A DNA stretch of 64,000 nt, from contig NZ_MODW01000001.1 in assembly GCF_001866135.1 (NCBI RefSeq), positions 372,001 to 436,000 of the forward strand, in the 5' to 3' direction. The stretch comes from Microbacterium sp. LCT-H2 (GTDB lineage: Bacteria > Actinomycetota > Actinomycetes > Actinomycetales > Microbacteriaceae). Position numbers and translations under genes: made by a program. Under the pieces are notes generated by a model. The model worked only from the letters and a program-made list of their open reading frames with translations, ran no database searches and had not been told where the DNA came from. Shown in pieces: positions 45,956-54,343 of the stretch (position 1 is the first letter of the stretch; each line of letters begins with the position of its first letter).

Positions 45956-46045
45956 CGATGGATCGTATCCGCAGCCACGGACACTACGATCGGGTAGAGC
46001 GGAAGCCCTCTCCTCACTCCGCCCCGGGCTGCTTCTCGCACCGGA

Positions 46046-47191
46046 TTAGATCAGCCCGTCCAGCTTCTGGCCCATGATGCCTGCAGCTTTGGTGGAGCCC
46101 TTGATGGTGTTCATGTACACGTCCTGGGTCATGCTCGGGTTCTCGTGTCCGAGGTAGTCGGCGATCTCTGTCGCGGACAGTCCAGCCTTGTCAAGAATCG
46201 TGGCTACCGACTTTCGGAACGCGTGCGTTGACAATCCCGGGTACCCCAGGCCGTCGCGACGGTCTCGAAGCTCCCGCTGCGTGTTCGAGGGATCGCGAGG
46301 GCGCATCAGCGGAGTCGGGAAGATGAGGTTGGTATCGGCGCGCAGCCTCTCGTGCCGCTTGTGAAGGAGGAGCATGGTCGCTTCCGGCAAGTGGGTGGTA
46401 CGCGCGGACTTGTCGGTCTTCGCGAACTCCTGCCGCACAATTCCCCGCCCCTTCACACGCACATTCTGCGCGACAACGGAAGCTGTGCCGGCGGCGAAGT
46501 CGATAGCGCTCGCTTCGAGCGCGCACACCTCGGCCACTCGCCACCCTGACGCGAGCATGAACGTGATCAGATCCACCGTGTCCCACTCGTTGAGCTTCTC
46601 GTCCTCACGGACGCGCTGGAGAAACATCGGCAGTTCGTCCAACGGGATTGCGGTGCTGCCCTTCTTCTTCCTTTGGGTGACGCGCTCGAGCTCACGCACG
46701 GGGTTGTGCGACAAAGCCCCGTTCCGCACCGCTAGGCCGAGCATGCCACTCAGCGCCGATCGGCAGTTCTTTGCTGCCCCCGGGCCGGCTTCCTTCTCAA
46801 CGGCGTTAAGGAACTTCTGCAGCCGTTCAGGTGTGGCCTCGGCGACTGAGAGGTCGCCGATCCGGGGCGCGATATGAGCGGTGACTGCATAGCCGTAGGT
46901 CTCCAGCGTGCCTTCTGAGCGCCCCAACTCACGCCGGGACTCCAAGAACCTCTGGCCGAGGGCGCGGAGGTGCGTTGCCGGTTTCAGCTCGCCACCGCGG
47001 TCGGCCTCGATCGTGGTCAGCGCATGCCTCAGCGCGGCCGTCGCCTTGGCCTTGCTCGGCGCGTGCTTCTCGATCTGGCGGGATTTGCCGTCCGCGAAAC
47101 GATACCGCGTGCGGGCACGCCACTTCCCCGGCTGAACCTCGGCCACGTGGATGGTGCCGTAGGTTCCGATCGCCATTCGAGGTCTGGCCAT
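46046..47191 (-). CDS. int: Tyrosine recombinase (integrase)
   Basis: The product is 381 residues. It has an N-terminal arm-binding (AP2-like) region to ~60, a SAM-like core-binding domain at ~75-165, and the catalytic domain at ~180-370. The active-site residues Arg218 (SGWRVAEVCAL), His323 and Arg326 (THAFRKS), His349 (GHENPSMT) and Tyr359 (DVYMN) are present in the right order. It should integrate and excise the element, probably at tRNA-Phe ~1.2 kb away. Its ATG overlaps the stop of the XRE gene by 1 bp, so both are probably co-transcribed. Confidence 0.93.
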   Translation of the reverse strand: MARPRMAIGTYGTIHVAEVQPGKWRARTRYRFADGKSRQIEKHAPSKAKATAALRHALTTIEADRGGELKPATHLRALGQRFLESRRELGRSEGTLETYGYAVTAHIAPRIGDLSVAEATPERLQKFLNAVEKEAGPGAAKNCRSALSGMLGLAVRNGALSHNPVRELERVTQRKKKGSTAIPLDELPMFLQRVREDEKLNEWDTVDLITFMLASGWRVAEVCALEASAIDFAAGTASVVAQNVRVKGRGIVRQEFAKTDKSARTTHLPEATMLLLHKRHERLRADTNLIFPTPLMRPRDPSNTQRELRDRRDGLGYPGLSTHAFRKSVATILDKAGLSATEIADYLGHENPSMTQDVYMNTIKGSTKAAGIMGQKLDGLI

Positions 47192-47937
47192 CAGACTTCA
47201 CCGTCGGTGGATGCGCGGAGTTCGTCAATGAGCACACGCGTGACGCGCCCACGCGCCTGCGGCGTGCTGTCCTCGCCGGCACGGAGCAGGGCCTCGACTT
47301 CAAGGGAATGGCCCCAGAGTCGCGCCGCGTACTGCTGAAGCAGAGGTGGGCGTATCCCAAGCTTCTTTGCCGCCCGAGACTCTGCAAGGCTCACACTAGG
47401 CCGACGAGCGCTCTGACGCGTGTCACGGTCGGGCACCTCCGTCATGGCCCCCCACTGTGCATCCACCTGGTCATACGACTCGGACTTCCTGCCGTGCACC
47501 CTCATATGCTCAAGGGCCGCCATCTCGAGTTCCTCGTCCCACTCGTGATCCCCACCTATCGGCGCGGCGCCCACGTGCGCATAGTCGCCATCCTCGAGCG
47601 CGATCGGTGCGCCCGACAGTACGCGGTTGACCCACTCCCGCCGCACGGGCTGATCCTCACGGAGCTCGTACGGCCGTTCCAGCAACTCCGCAGCCCCAAG
47701 AAGGTCGGCGAGTCGAAGCGGCTCACCAGAGAGCTTTCCAAGTGCGAGTGCGAGCGTGAGAAGCGTCGGAACCGTCGGCGCAGCCTTGCCCCGCTCAATC
47801 GCCTGGACGCTAGACAGGCTCCACGTTGCTCCGTAATCGCGTCCAACGGTCGCGATCGCCTCAAGGGTAATCCCGTGCCGCCGCCGGTAGGCGGCAAGAA
47901 ATCCGCCCACCGCTTCCGCGTATGCCATTGATTCCAT
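47191..47937 (-). CDS. XRE-family regulator of the mobile element
   Basis: The product is 248 residues. A helix-turn-helix occupies ~8-75 (FLAAYRRRHGITLEAIATVGRDYGATWSLSSVQAIERGKAAP). The remainder carries LGIRPPLLQQYAARLWG near the C-terminus and is unassigned. An internal Met at residue 4 is an alternative start. It is divergent from the small excisionase gene, with repeated ACAAGTTAC sites between, so it likely controls the switch between integration and excision. Confidence 0.8.
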   Translation of the reverse strand: MESMAYAEAVGGFLAAYRRRHGITLEAIATVGRDYGATWSLSSVQAIERGKAAPTVPTLLTLALALGKLSGEPLRLADLLGAAELLERPYELREDQPVRREWVNRVLSGAPIALEDGDYAHVGAAPIGGDHEWDEELEMAALEHMRVHGRKSESYDQVDAQWGAMTEVPDRDTRQSARRPSVSLAESRAAKKLGIRPPLLQQYAARLWGHSLEVEALLRAGEDSTPQARGRVTRVLIDELRASTDGEV

Positions 47938-47941
47938 GCTT

Positions 47942-47990
47942 ACAAGTTACCAGAATCATGTAGCTTGTGTTACGGTACCTCACAAGTTAC
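47942..47990. promoter_or_regulatory. Repeated ACAAGTTAC sites between XRE and excisionase genes
   Basis: Direct copies of ACAAGTTAC occur at 47942-47950 and 47982-47990, and an inverted copy with one mismatch (GTAGCTTGT) at 47960-47968. They fall between the divergent starts at 47937 and 48024. Binding by the XRE regulator is the likely role. Confidence 0.6.
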
Positions 47991-48023
47991 AAATTTCTGG
48001 TACTCGCTATCAAAGGACTCCGC

Positions 48024-48218
48024 ATGACACAGACGACGAACACCCTCCTCGACGTTCACGATCTCTCCGCCCAGACCGGCATGTCTGTGTCGACTATCTA
48101 CCGCAAGCGGTCGCTCGGTGAGCCGCTCCCCCGGGCCGTGAAGATCGGCGCCGCTGTTCGCTGGCGTCAGGCCGATGTCGACCGTTGGATCGAGGAGCAG
48201 CTCGAGCCGGCGATGTGA
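48024..48218 (+). CDS. AlpA/MerR-like helix-turn-helix protein, probable excisionase
   Basis: The product is 64 residues, starting at the ATG at 48024 after AAAGGA. It is a single winged helix-turn-helix: LLDVHDLSAQTGMSVSTIYRKRSLGEPLPRAVKIGAAVRWRQADVDRWIEEQ. The invariant W-R-x-x-D-V-D-x-W-I is typical of AlpA/excisionase-like proteins carried by integrative elements. It probably bends DNA at the attachment sites and biases the integrase toward excision. Confidence 0.8.
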   Translation: MTQTTNTLLDVHDLSAQTGMSVSTIYRKRSLGEPLPRAVKIGAAVRWRQADVDRWIEEQLEPAM

Positions 48219-48682
48219 TGCGTCCTCGCCGGACCCATTGCGCGCGGAAACCGTGCGGAACTTCGAGGCAACTGTCGGGACCGACACGTTCCGCGTGGTG
48301 TTCCGCACGTGGCGCGCCCCGCCGTCGCCTAGATAACCCGCGCACGGGAGCGGAGATGCGGACGGAACCCCATCACTTCTCTATTGGCACCTCGGAGGCG
48401 AAATAGGTGCAGTCCGCGCAGGAGAAGTGCGGGGGTGACTTCCGCACTACCGATCTTCCTCGGCTCCCGGGAGCGTGCCTGCTCTTGCCTCGCCCCCGAA
48501 GCGGCCTGCTGGTGCTCAACACGCGCACGGCAGGGTGCAGGCGCGGATACGAAGGGACCGCAACCACAAGATCGACATCACGCTCGAACCCTGAGCGAGC
48601 ACTACCCATACGGAAGAAACAAAAAGGGCCACCGAGCTGCAACTCGGCGACCCCATGGCGGATCTGAAAGGAGATCCTGCAT
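48219..48682. other. Non-coding region with TTCCGCAC/GTGCGGAA repeats; candidate origin
   Basis: No gene is supportable here. A long inverted repeat pairs GCGCGC plus CGTGCGGAAC (48240-48261) with GTTCCGCACG plus GCGCGC (48300-48317). GTTCCGC recurs directly at 48288, and a second smaller inverted repeat AGTGCGG/CCGCACT spans 48425-48447. The same octamer thus recurs in both orientations just before the replication-type ATPase gene, as in iteron origins. A ribosome-binding site AAGGAG for the next gene ends the region. Confidence 0.5.
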
Positions 48683-50503
48683 TTGACTACCACCAGCGTA
48701 CCTGAAGACCGCGATATCCCCGAGGCGCTCGGGAAGCGGTCCACCGCGCAGCAGCTCGTTGAGTTGGCCCTCGATCACTACGACCTTCACGTCGATACCG
48801 ATGGCAAGCCTTTCGGTGTTCGCAAGGGCGGTCACGTAGCGATTCCTCTCCTCGGCAGCAGACGCTCCGTCCGCAAGGAACTCGGCGGCATGTACCGGCG
48901 TCGGACCGCTCGCACAGCCTCGCAGAACGCGTTGACTGAGGCGATGAGCGCGCTTGAGTACGAGGCGGAGGAGAGTTTCGAGCCCATCAAGCTGCACCTG
49001 CGCACGGCGCGCCCCAGCGACGACGAGATCTTCATCGACATCGGCGATCGCAGTGAGCAGGTCATCCGCGTGACGGCAGCCGGCTGGGAGATCCTCGACG
49101 GCGACGATGACCTTCCCGTGCTGTTTCGCCGCACCGCCGTGACCGCCCCTTTGCCCGTCCCTGCGCGCGGCGGAAACCTCGACGCATTGTGGGAGTTCGT
49201 CAATCTGCCGGCCTCGGACCGCGGCTTGATCATCGGCTGGCTCGTCGCTGCGACGATCCTTGTCGGTCTTCCGTGCCCGGCCTTGGCTCTGCTCGGTGAA
49301 CAGGGAACCGCCAAGACCAGTAGTGCACGACGGCTCTTCTCCCTGTTCGATCCGACCACCGCGCCGGTGAGGCGCCCACCGAACGATGCGGACCGGCTGC
49401 TTCACGCCGGGGCTCACTCGCGCGGCGTGGTCTTCGACAATATGTCGTCGATGCCGCGTTGGTTGTCGGACGGCTTGTGCCGATTCGTGACCGGTGAAGC
49501 TGATGTCGACCGCGCGCTGTACACCGACGACGACGTGCGCATCATGCAGGTGCAGGGCGTCCTGGGATTCACCAGTATCGATATCGGCGTTCTCAACGGC
49601 GACCTCGCCGAGCGATGCGTCTGGGGAGATCTTGAGGTGATCCCCGCAGACAGGCGTCGCTCAGAACGCGAGTTGAACTCCGCTTGGAACGCGAGCTACG
49701 CCTCGATGGTGGGTGCATTGTTGGACCTTGTTGTTCTGACCTTGCAGCAGCTGCCCGTCGTGAAACTCGGCAACAAGCCTCGGATGGCGGACTTCGCCGA
49801 GATCTTGGCCGCTCTTGATCATGCAACGGGGTCAGACACTCTGAGCCGTTACCGGCGGGCGCAAGATTCTGTCGCCGAGGACATCGTGAGCACCGACCAG
49901 TTCCTGGTGGCGATCACCGAGACGATCAAACGTCGCTGGACGGGTACCGGCAAGGCCCTTCACGAGCTCTTGCGCAGACCCTCGGACGATCGCTATTGGC
50001 CCGAGCCTCGTGGCATGAGTGGCAAGCTCCGGCGAGTGGCTCCGGATCTTCGAAAGGCAGGGTGGCAGATCGACGAGATCAAGCCGGACCCGACCACCAA
50101 GCGTTCCAAGACTTGGGTTCTGGTGCCTCCGGATTCCGCCATCTCCGATGCGGATCTTGCGAGCGTGAAACTGACCCGCGAGTTCGTCGCTGAAGACGTT
50201 CGAGCGTGGATCGCTAGGTTCATGGCGAACGGGGCCACCGCCTCATGCGCCACCGACCACGGATCCGCTGCGAGCTCGGGCTTCCCTATCACTTGCCGGA
50301 CGCCCGGCTGCACTGCCGGCTGGCGCTCCGAGTGGGACACGCCGTTGCAGCGGTCCCGAGCGCTGACCTCACGACTCGCGGACGAACTCACGGCTCTCGG
50401 TATCAGCGTTGCTGACCTGGACCAGTACGTCGGCAGCGATCCCTTTGCACCTCCGGGTAGGGGCGAGGAGACCGTAGCCCCACCTAAGACCGAGCCCCGT
50501 TGA
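48683..50503 (+). CDS. P-loop ATPase, replication-type protein of the mobile element
   Basis: The product is 606 residues from the TTG at 48683, preceded by AAAGGAG. Walker A GEQGTAKTSSARRLF lies at 205-219, followed by VVFDNMSSMPRW (~249-260), a Walker B-like strand. The upstream ~160 residues have no known fold I can name. The pattern is that of ATPases often found with primase- or helicase-like roles on phages and integrative elements of Actinobacteria. The C-terminus has a Cys-rich segment with Cys-x3-Cys, possibly zinc-binding, near residue 520. Function in replication is inferred from position upstream of mob genes and downstream of the repeats. Confidence 0.65.
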   Translation: MTTTSVPEDRDIPEALGKRSTAQQLVELALDHYDLHVDTDGKPFGVRKGGHVAIPLLGSRRSVRKELGGMYRRRTARTASQNALTEAMSALEYEAEESFEPIKLHLRTARPSDDEIFIDIGDRSEQVIRVTAAGWEILDGDDDLPVLFRRTAVTAPLPVPARGGNLDALWEFVNLPASDRGLIIGWLVAATILVGLPCPALALLGEQGTAKTSSARRLFSLFDPTTAPVRRPPNDADRLLHAGAHSRGVVFDNMSSMPRWLSDGLCRFVTGEADVDRALYTDDDVRIMQVQGVLGFTSIDIGVLNGDLAERCVWGDLEVIPADRRRSERELNSAWNASYASMVGALLDLVVLTLQQLPVVKLGNKPRMADFAEILAALDHATGSDTLSRYRRAQDSVAEDIVSTDQFLVAITETIKRRWTGTGKALHELLRRPSDDRYWPEPRGMSGKLRRVAPDLRKAGWQIDEIKPDPTTKRSKTWVLVPPDSAISDADLASVKLTREFVAEDVRAWIARFMANGATASCATDHGSAASSGFPITCRTPGCTAGWRSEWDTPLQRSRALTSRLADELTALGISVADLDQYVGSDPFAPPGRGEETVAPPKTEPR

Positions 50504-50542
50504 TCGGGGCTGACCACTACACCGCACCGTTAGGAGAACACC

Positions 50543-50959
50543 ATGCGAAGGACCCGTAGTCAGCTCCGAGCTGCGCAGATCGCCGCGCTGCAGGCCGAGC
50601 AGGACGCCTACGACAAGAACGTGAACGACGCGATCAAGGTCGCGGCGTTCGCACGCTGTGACGCCGTCGAGCAGCTGTACGAGCTTCTCGACGTCCAGCC
50701 TGAACCACCCATCATTCGTGATGGCAAGCACGGCCGCTACGAGGTCACGTCCGATAAGGACGAGGCCAAGCGCGCTGCTCGCCTCATCGAGGCTGTCACC
50801 GTCCTGCTATCAATTGAGGAGCAGCCTACGACGCAACCAGTCGGCAGTGATCGTCAGGTTCCTGCTCAGGCAGCTGAGAGACCGCCGCAGGCGGCTTCTC
50901 CGGCCCTGGTCGCGACGACTTCAAGCACGCCGACGGCGGTCAAGCAGCCAGCCGCCTGA
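50543..50959 (+). CDS. Small hypothetical protein of the mobile element
   Basis: The product is 138 residues. The ATG follows TTAGGAGAA. The N-terminal ~95 residues are charged and helical (RSQLRAAQIAALQAEQDAYDK). The last ~45 residues are Pro/Ala/Gln/Thr-rich and probably disordered. I recognise no family. It lies between the ATPase gene and the oriT-like repeat, and may be an accessory of replication or transfer. Confidence 0.6.
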   Translation: MRRTRSQLRAAQIAALQAEQDAYDKNVNDAIKVAAFARCDAVEQLYELLDVQPEPPIIRDGKHGRYEVTSDKDEAKRAARLIEAVTVLLSIEEQPTTQPVGSDRQVPAQAAERPPQAASPALVATTSSTPTAVKQPAA

Positions 50960-50999
50960 GCGTTGCGTCGCCCGCGGCCCCGTGCGGTCGCGGCGAGTA

Positions 51000-51043
51000 G
51001 AGAAACCCCATCTGCCCTCGAAGAGGCGCTGATGGGGTTTCTC
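51000..51043 (+). terminator. Hairpin after the 138-residue gene
   Basis: The perfect 13-bp arms GAGAAACCCCATC and GATGGGGTTTCTC flank an 18-nt loop. It could terminate the upstream operon, or be part of the transfer origin region that follows. Confidence 0.6.
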
Positions 51044-51179
51044 CGTTTCGGAAGGTGGCGCCACGACCTGTGCGTGGAGGCGGGAGCCTTCATCCGGGTG
51101 TCGGGCCGGAGGCCTGACCAAGGAGTATCCAAGGACAGGAGCGCAGCGATATGTCTGACGGATAAACTGCTTGCCGTTA

Positions 51180-51238
51180 TTTGTGTAGTCTGGGACCACC
51201 CTCGCGGAGCGGGGAAGCAAAGGCCCAGACTGCACAAA
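51180..51238. other. Candidate origin of transfer (oriT)
   Basis: A 15-bp inverted repeat, TTTGTGTAGTCTGGG (51180-51194) and CCCAGACTGCACAAA (51224-51238), has one mismatch and a 29-nt G/C-rich spacer containing CTCGCGGAGCG. It lies 25 bp before the mobC gene, which is the normal place for a relaxase nick site. The nick position cannot be fixed from sequence. Confidence 0.6.
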
Positions 51239-51262
51239 GAACCGAGCGAAGGGGACGACCTG

Positions 51263-51781
51263 ATGACGAGGACCGGCAAGGCGAGCGAAGCGACGCCGCG
51301 TCGTCCGAGGAAGAGGGTCGTCAACTTTGCGAAGCGCCGCACACTGAGGTTCAGCGACGACGAGGAACGAGCCGTCGACGACGTGCGGCGAGCTTTGGCC
51401 AAGTCCTCCGGACGCGACCTCGAAGAGGTCTCCTTCTCCGAAGCTCTGCGCCTGCTCATTACTGACCGTGAGGGTGCCGCCGAGGTGGAAGCGAGGGCGC
51501 TGGCTATCGAGCGCCAGGGCCCGAACGTGACCGACTGGGGCCTGGCCGACATCTCCGATCGGCTCGGGTACGAGCTCGGTCCGATTCGCAATCACATCGC
51601 GCATATCGGCGGCAACCTCAATCAGATCGCGAAGCGGCTGAATATCGGCGACCCGGTGACCGCTGGGGAGGTCTCGGAGGCTCTCCTTACGGTGGCTGAG
51701 CTACGCGATGTTCCCGACGATATCGAGAAGCGCATCGCACGCCTCGTGGACCATGGCCTGCCGCCGCGCGGGACGGTGTAG
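51263..51781 (+). CDS. mobC: MobC-family mobilization protein
   Basis: The product is 172 residues from the ATG at 51263, after GAAGGGG. The N-terminal part is basic with a ribbon-helix-helix-like stretch (KRRTLRFSDDEERAVDDVRRAL). The MobC signature IGGNLNQIAKRLN is at ~115-127. MobC proteins bind near the oriT and help the relaxase open the DNA. It is followed 2 bp later by the relaxase. Confidence 0.85.
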   Translation: MTRTGKASEATPRRPRKRVVNFAKRRTLRFSDDEERAVDDVRRALAKSSGRDLEEVSFSEALRLLITDREGAAEVEARALAIERQGPNVTDWGLADISDRLGYELGPIRNHIAHIGGNLNQIAKRLNIGDPVTAGEVSEALLTVAELRDVPDDIEKRIARLVDHGLPPRGTV

Positions 51782-51783
51782 TT

Positions 51784-53190
51784 ATGCCTGTTGTGGTGGC
51801 GAGCTCGACGCGGTCGGCCGATGCGCTGATCAACTATGCGCTCGATGACAAGCCCGAGCAAGATGGCGAGCGGTACGTCATGGCGTCCGGCGTGGGCGGC
51901 ATGCTGGTATCGGTCGCGAAGCAGCAGATGCGCGACGTCCGCAAGAAGTGGGGTAAGGACAAGCCTGGCGCGTTCGTCCAGGCGTATCACGTCATCCAGT
52001 CTTTCGCGAAGGACGAGTTGGACCCCGAAGAGCCAGACGACTGGCTGACGGCTCAGAAGCTCGGGACAGCACTCGCAGAAGAGAGGTTCCCCGGCCGACA
52101 GGTGCTCGTTGTAACACAACGAGACGGGCGAACAGGCTGTGTGCACAACCACCTCGTCGCGAACTCCATCGAGACCAAAACCGGCCGCAGTCTCAACAGT
52201 TCAGTCGTCACGCACGCACGCCTTGTCGAGGCACATGAGCGTGTTCTTGAACAGCGCGGCTTCGAGCAGCGAGCGGACCTCAAGCAGGCCTTCAGCGACG
52301 CGAACGAGCGCTTCGAGCGGGGCGAGCCGAGCGGTCTTCGCCGCGCCGGGTCGACCGCGGACAGTGAGCTTCGCGAATGGCAGCGGCACATCATCTGGGA
52401 AACAGAATGCGACCTCGCGGATGAGTTCGGTGCGCCCCGCAACAAGCAACCTTTTAGTCTCACCGTGCTGAGGGCGAGCATCGAGAACACGCTCGCCGAT
52501 CCAGCCGTTGTCGACTGGGACAGCTTCGTCGAAGTCGGTAGAACCCGAGGCGTTCAGATCGAACAGCGCGGCAAGAAGGGCCGTGGCATTTCGTACGGCA
52601 TGCTTCGCGAGAATCCGGACCGAACCCCAGCCGATCCAACGCCGAGTGATCGACGCCGCTGCACCACACTCGGCACGGCCTTCGAGAGGGACGCTGTTGA
52701 GACCGCTTTCGCTCGCAACAGCGCGGTGACATTGTCCGTGCCACAACACACGACTGTTGAACGCCGACTGTCGCCCAAGAAACGCATGATGATCGCTCTG
52801 GACGAGGCGACACAGGAGGCAAATCGCGCCGCGCAACGCCTGGTGGCTACAGCCCTGTCAAACGCCGACGCGATGACAAGCGAACACGAGAATTCCGGTG
52901 CGCACGCTCCCACCGAGCTACCCGCAGTCCCGGGCACAATGGGACTGTCGGAACTCCGAGAAACTCAGCCACGGATCGCGGACCCAGAGGAACCAGAAAC
53001 GGAGGTCACGGTTCCCGACTACCGTCCGCACGACGTCGAGCAACCGCGATCGGCGCGGCCGCAGGCTAACACCGGTGAGAATCAGGAGACCTCCCCCAAG
53101 CCTCGCCCGCTGCGACTGCGGTTCCCCGCACTCTTCGAAGAGGCGGAGCTTTCCGCGCCCGATCACCAAGAACGGAGCATCGGCGACTAG
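51784..53190 (+). CDS. mobA: MOB relaxase (MobA/VirD2-like)
   Basis: The product is 468 residues. The relaxase domain is at the N-terminus: Tyr18 in ALINYALDD is the likely nucleophile, His69 in AYHVIQSF and the His121-Asn-His123 triad in CVHNHLVANS are the metal site. It nicks the oriT and stays covalently attached to the transferred strand. The C-terminal ~200 residues are low-complexity and unassigned. No coupling protein or secretion genes are nearby, so a helper is required. Confidence 0.88.
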   Translation: MPVVVASSTRSADALINYALDDKPEQDGERYVMASGVGGMLVSVAKQQMRDVRKKWGKDKPGAFVQAYHVIQSFAKDELDPEEPDDWLTAQKLGTALAEERFPGRQVLVVTQRDGRTGCVHNHLVANSIETKTGRSLNSSVVTHARLVEAHERVLEQRGFEQRADLKQAFSDANERFERGEPSGLRRAGSTADSELREWQRHIIWETECDLADEFGAPRNKQPFSLTVLRASIENTLADPAVVDWDSFVEVGRTRGVQIEQRGKKGRGISYGMLRENPDRTPADPTPSDRRRCTTLGTAFERDAVETAFARNSAVTLSVPQHTTVERRLSPKKRMMIALDEATQEANRAAQRLVATALSNADAMTSEHENSGAHAPTELPAVPGTMGLSELRETQPRIADPEEPETEVTVPDYRPHDVEQPRSARPQANTGENQETSPKPRPLRLRFPALFEEAELSAPDHQERSIGD

Positions 53191-53476
53191 CACTGTGCAG
53201 TGGGTGGCCGGTGACCGCCTCGTGTCCATATAGTGGTCCGACGGTGCCCACACTACATAGTCGCTAGTGGCAGTCCGAAAAACGGGCTTCAGCTGGTCCT
53301 TTACAGGCCGGTTCGTGGTCACTAACGGGACACCGGCATTTCGCTGGGCAGCAGGGGTGGCCAGAACATGACCACAATATGGTCGCTCGGCGCCCACTGA
53401 TCTCGGCCGTTTCGCATTCTCCACGTTGAGTTGTCGACGCCATGTCCGAGTCGGCACTCACGGGCATGATGGATGG
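53191..53476. other. Non-coding gap with a pair of inverted repeats
   Basis: No gene is seen in this 286-bp stretch. CCATATAGTGGTC at 53226-53238 recurs inverted with one mismatch as GACCACAATATGG at 53370-53382. The second is itself the core of the small palindrome GACCA-caata-TGGTC (53370-53384). The function is unknown. Confidence 0.5.
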
Positions 53477-54343
53477 ATGCAGATCCATGAGACAGCCGAC
53501 AGCTTCGACCTGCCGGATGAGCGCGTGTGGGTCGTGGGCGACCTCCACGGCAATGCTGGATGGATTCAAACGCTGCTGCCCGCGATGCGTCGGCATGACC
53601 CATCGCTGCGCACCATCCTTCAACTCGGAGATTACGGTTTCGAGCATGCTCAGCCCGGGACTGGCCCGGTCGATTATTGGGCGAAGCGCACAGGCATCGA
53701 GCGCGTGCTGGTCACGCCTGGCAACCACGAAGAGTGGAACCACATCACCCCGGCGCAGGAAAGCGCCTCCGGTATGGCGATCAGGGTCAGTGACGTCGTG
53801 TGGCTCATCCCCCGGCCGTTCCGTTTTCAGATCGCGGGACGCGAGGTGCTATCGCTCGGCGGCGCGTCCAGCGTCGACAAGGCGTTTCGAACTGCGGGCA
53901 AGGACTGGTTCGAGGATGAACTCATCACGGAACCGATGGAAGCCGCCGCGATTGCCGGCGGCCCGGCCGACCTTATGCTCACGCACGAGTCTCCAGCGAT
54001 CGCGGTACCGGAGGTGCAGCGGCTGCTCACGAACAATCCGCATGATTTTCCTCCCGAGGCGTTGGCCGTATCTGCTGCACAGAGAGAGCGTGTGCAACGT
54101 GTATCTGATGCTGCGCTCCCCCGCTTGCACATGCACGGCCATATGCACGTTTACGGTAAGTTTGAGCGCGAGGACGGCAGGACCGTGGTCAGTCTCGATC
54201 GGGACACGTTTGCCTGCAACGCAGGAGTGCTCGACCTCGCGGGCCTCGCGTTCAGCCCACTTCCACTCAACGAGATCCGCGGCGGAAGACGACGGTACAA
54301 GCACCGCGCTGATCAAGGCGATGGCGCCGTCGTTCGCAGCTGA
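53477..54343 (+). CDS. Metallophosphoesterase
   Basis: The product is 288 residues from the ATG at 53477. Calcineurin-like motifs are present in order: VGDLHGN (metal site 1) near residue 20, LQLGDYG, TPGNHEEWN, and later HMHGHMHVYGKF (final His ligands). These residues bind two metal ions for phosphoester hydrolysis. The start has no strong ribosome-binding site, so the exact N-terminus is uncertain. It lies just after the relaxase region and may be cargo. The substrate is unknown. Confidence 0.82.
   Translation: MQIHETADSFDLPDERVWVVGDLHGNAGWIQTLLPAMRRHDPSLRTILQLGDYGFEHAQPGTGPVDYWAKRTGIERVLVTPGNHEEWNHITPAQESASGMAIRVSDVVWLIPRPFRFQIAGREVLSLGGASSVDKAFRTAGKDWFEDELITEPMEAAAIAGGPADLMLTHESPAIAVPEVQRLLTNNPHDFPPEALAVSAAQRERVQRVSDAALPRLHMHGHMHVYGKFEREDGRTVVSLDRDTFACNAGVLDLAGLAFSPLPLNEIRGGRRRYKHRADQGDGAVVRS

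Larger units (their letters stand above)
44840..53190. mobile_element. Integrative mobilizable element (integrase, replication ATPase, MobC and relaxase); right border unresolved
   Basis: Starting immediately after tRNA-Phe, the region holds an integrase, an XRE regulator, an AlpA-like excisionase, a P-loop ATPase, MobC and a MOB relaxase, plus origin-like and oriT-like repeats. No VirB/VirD4, TraB/FtsK or pilus genes are recognised, so it is mobilizable rather than self-transmissible. I could not find a second copy of the tRNA-Phe 3' end. The true right end may lie anywhere beyond 53.2 kb, possibly outside the window, and the accessory genes to ~62 kb could be cargo. Confidence 0.7.
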
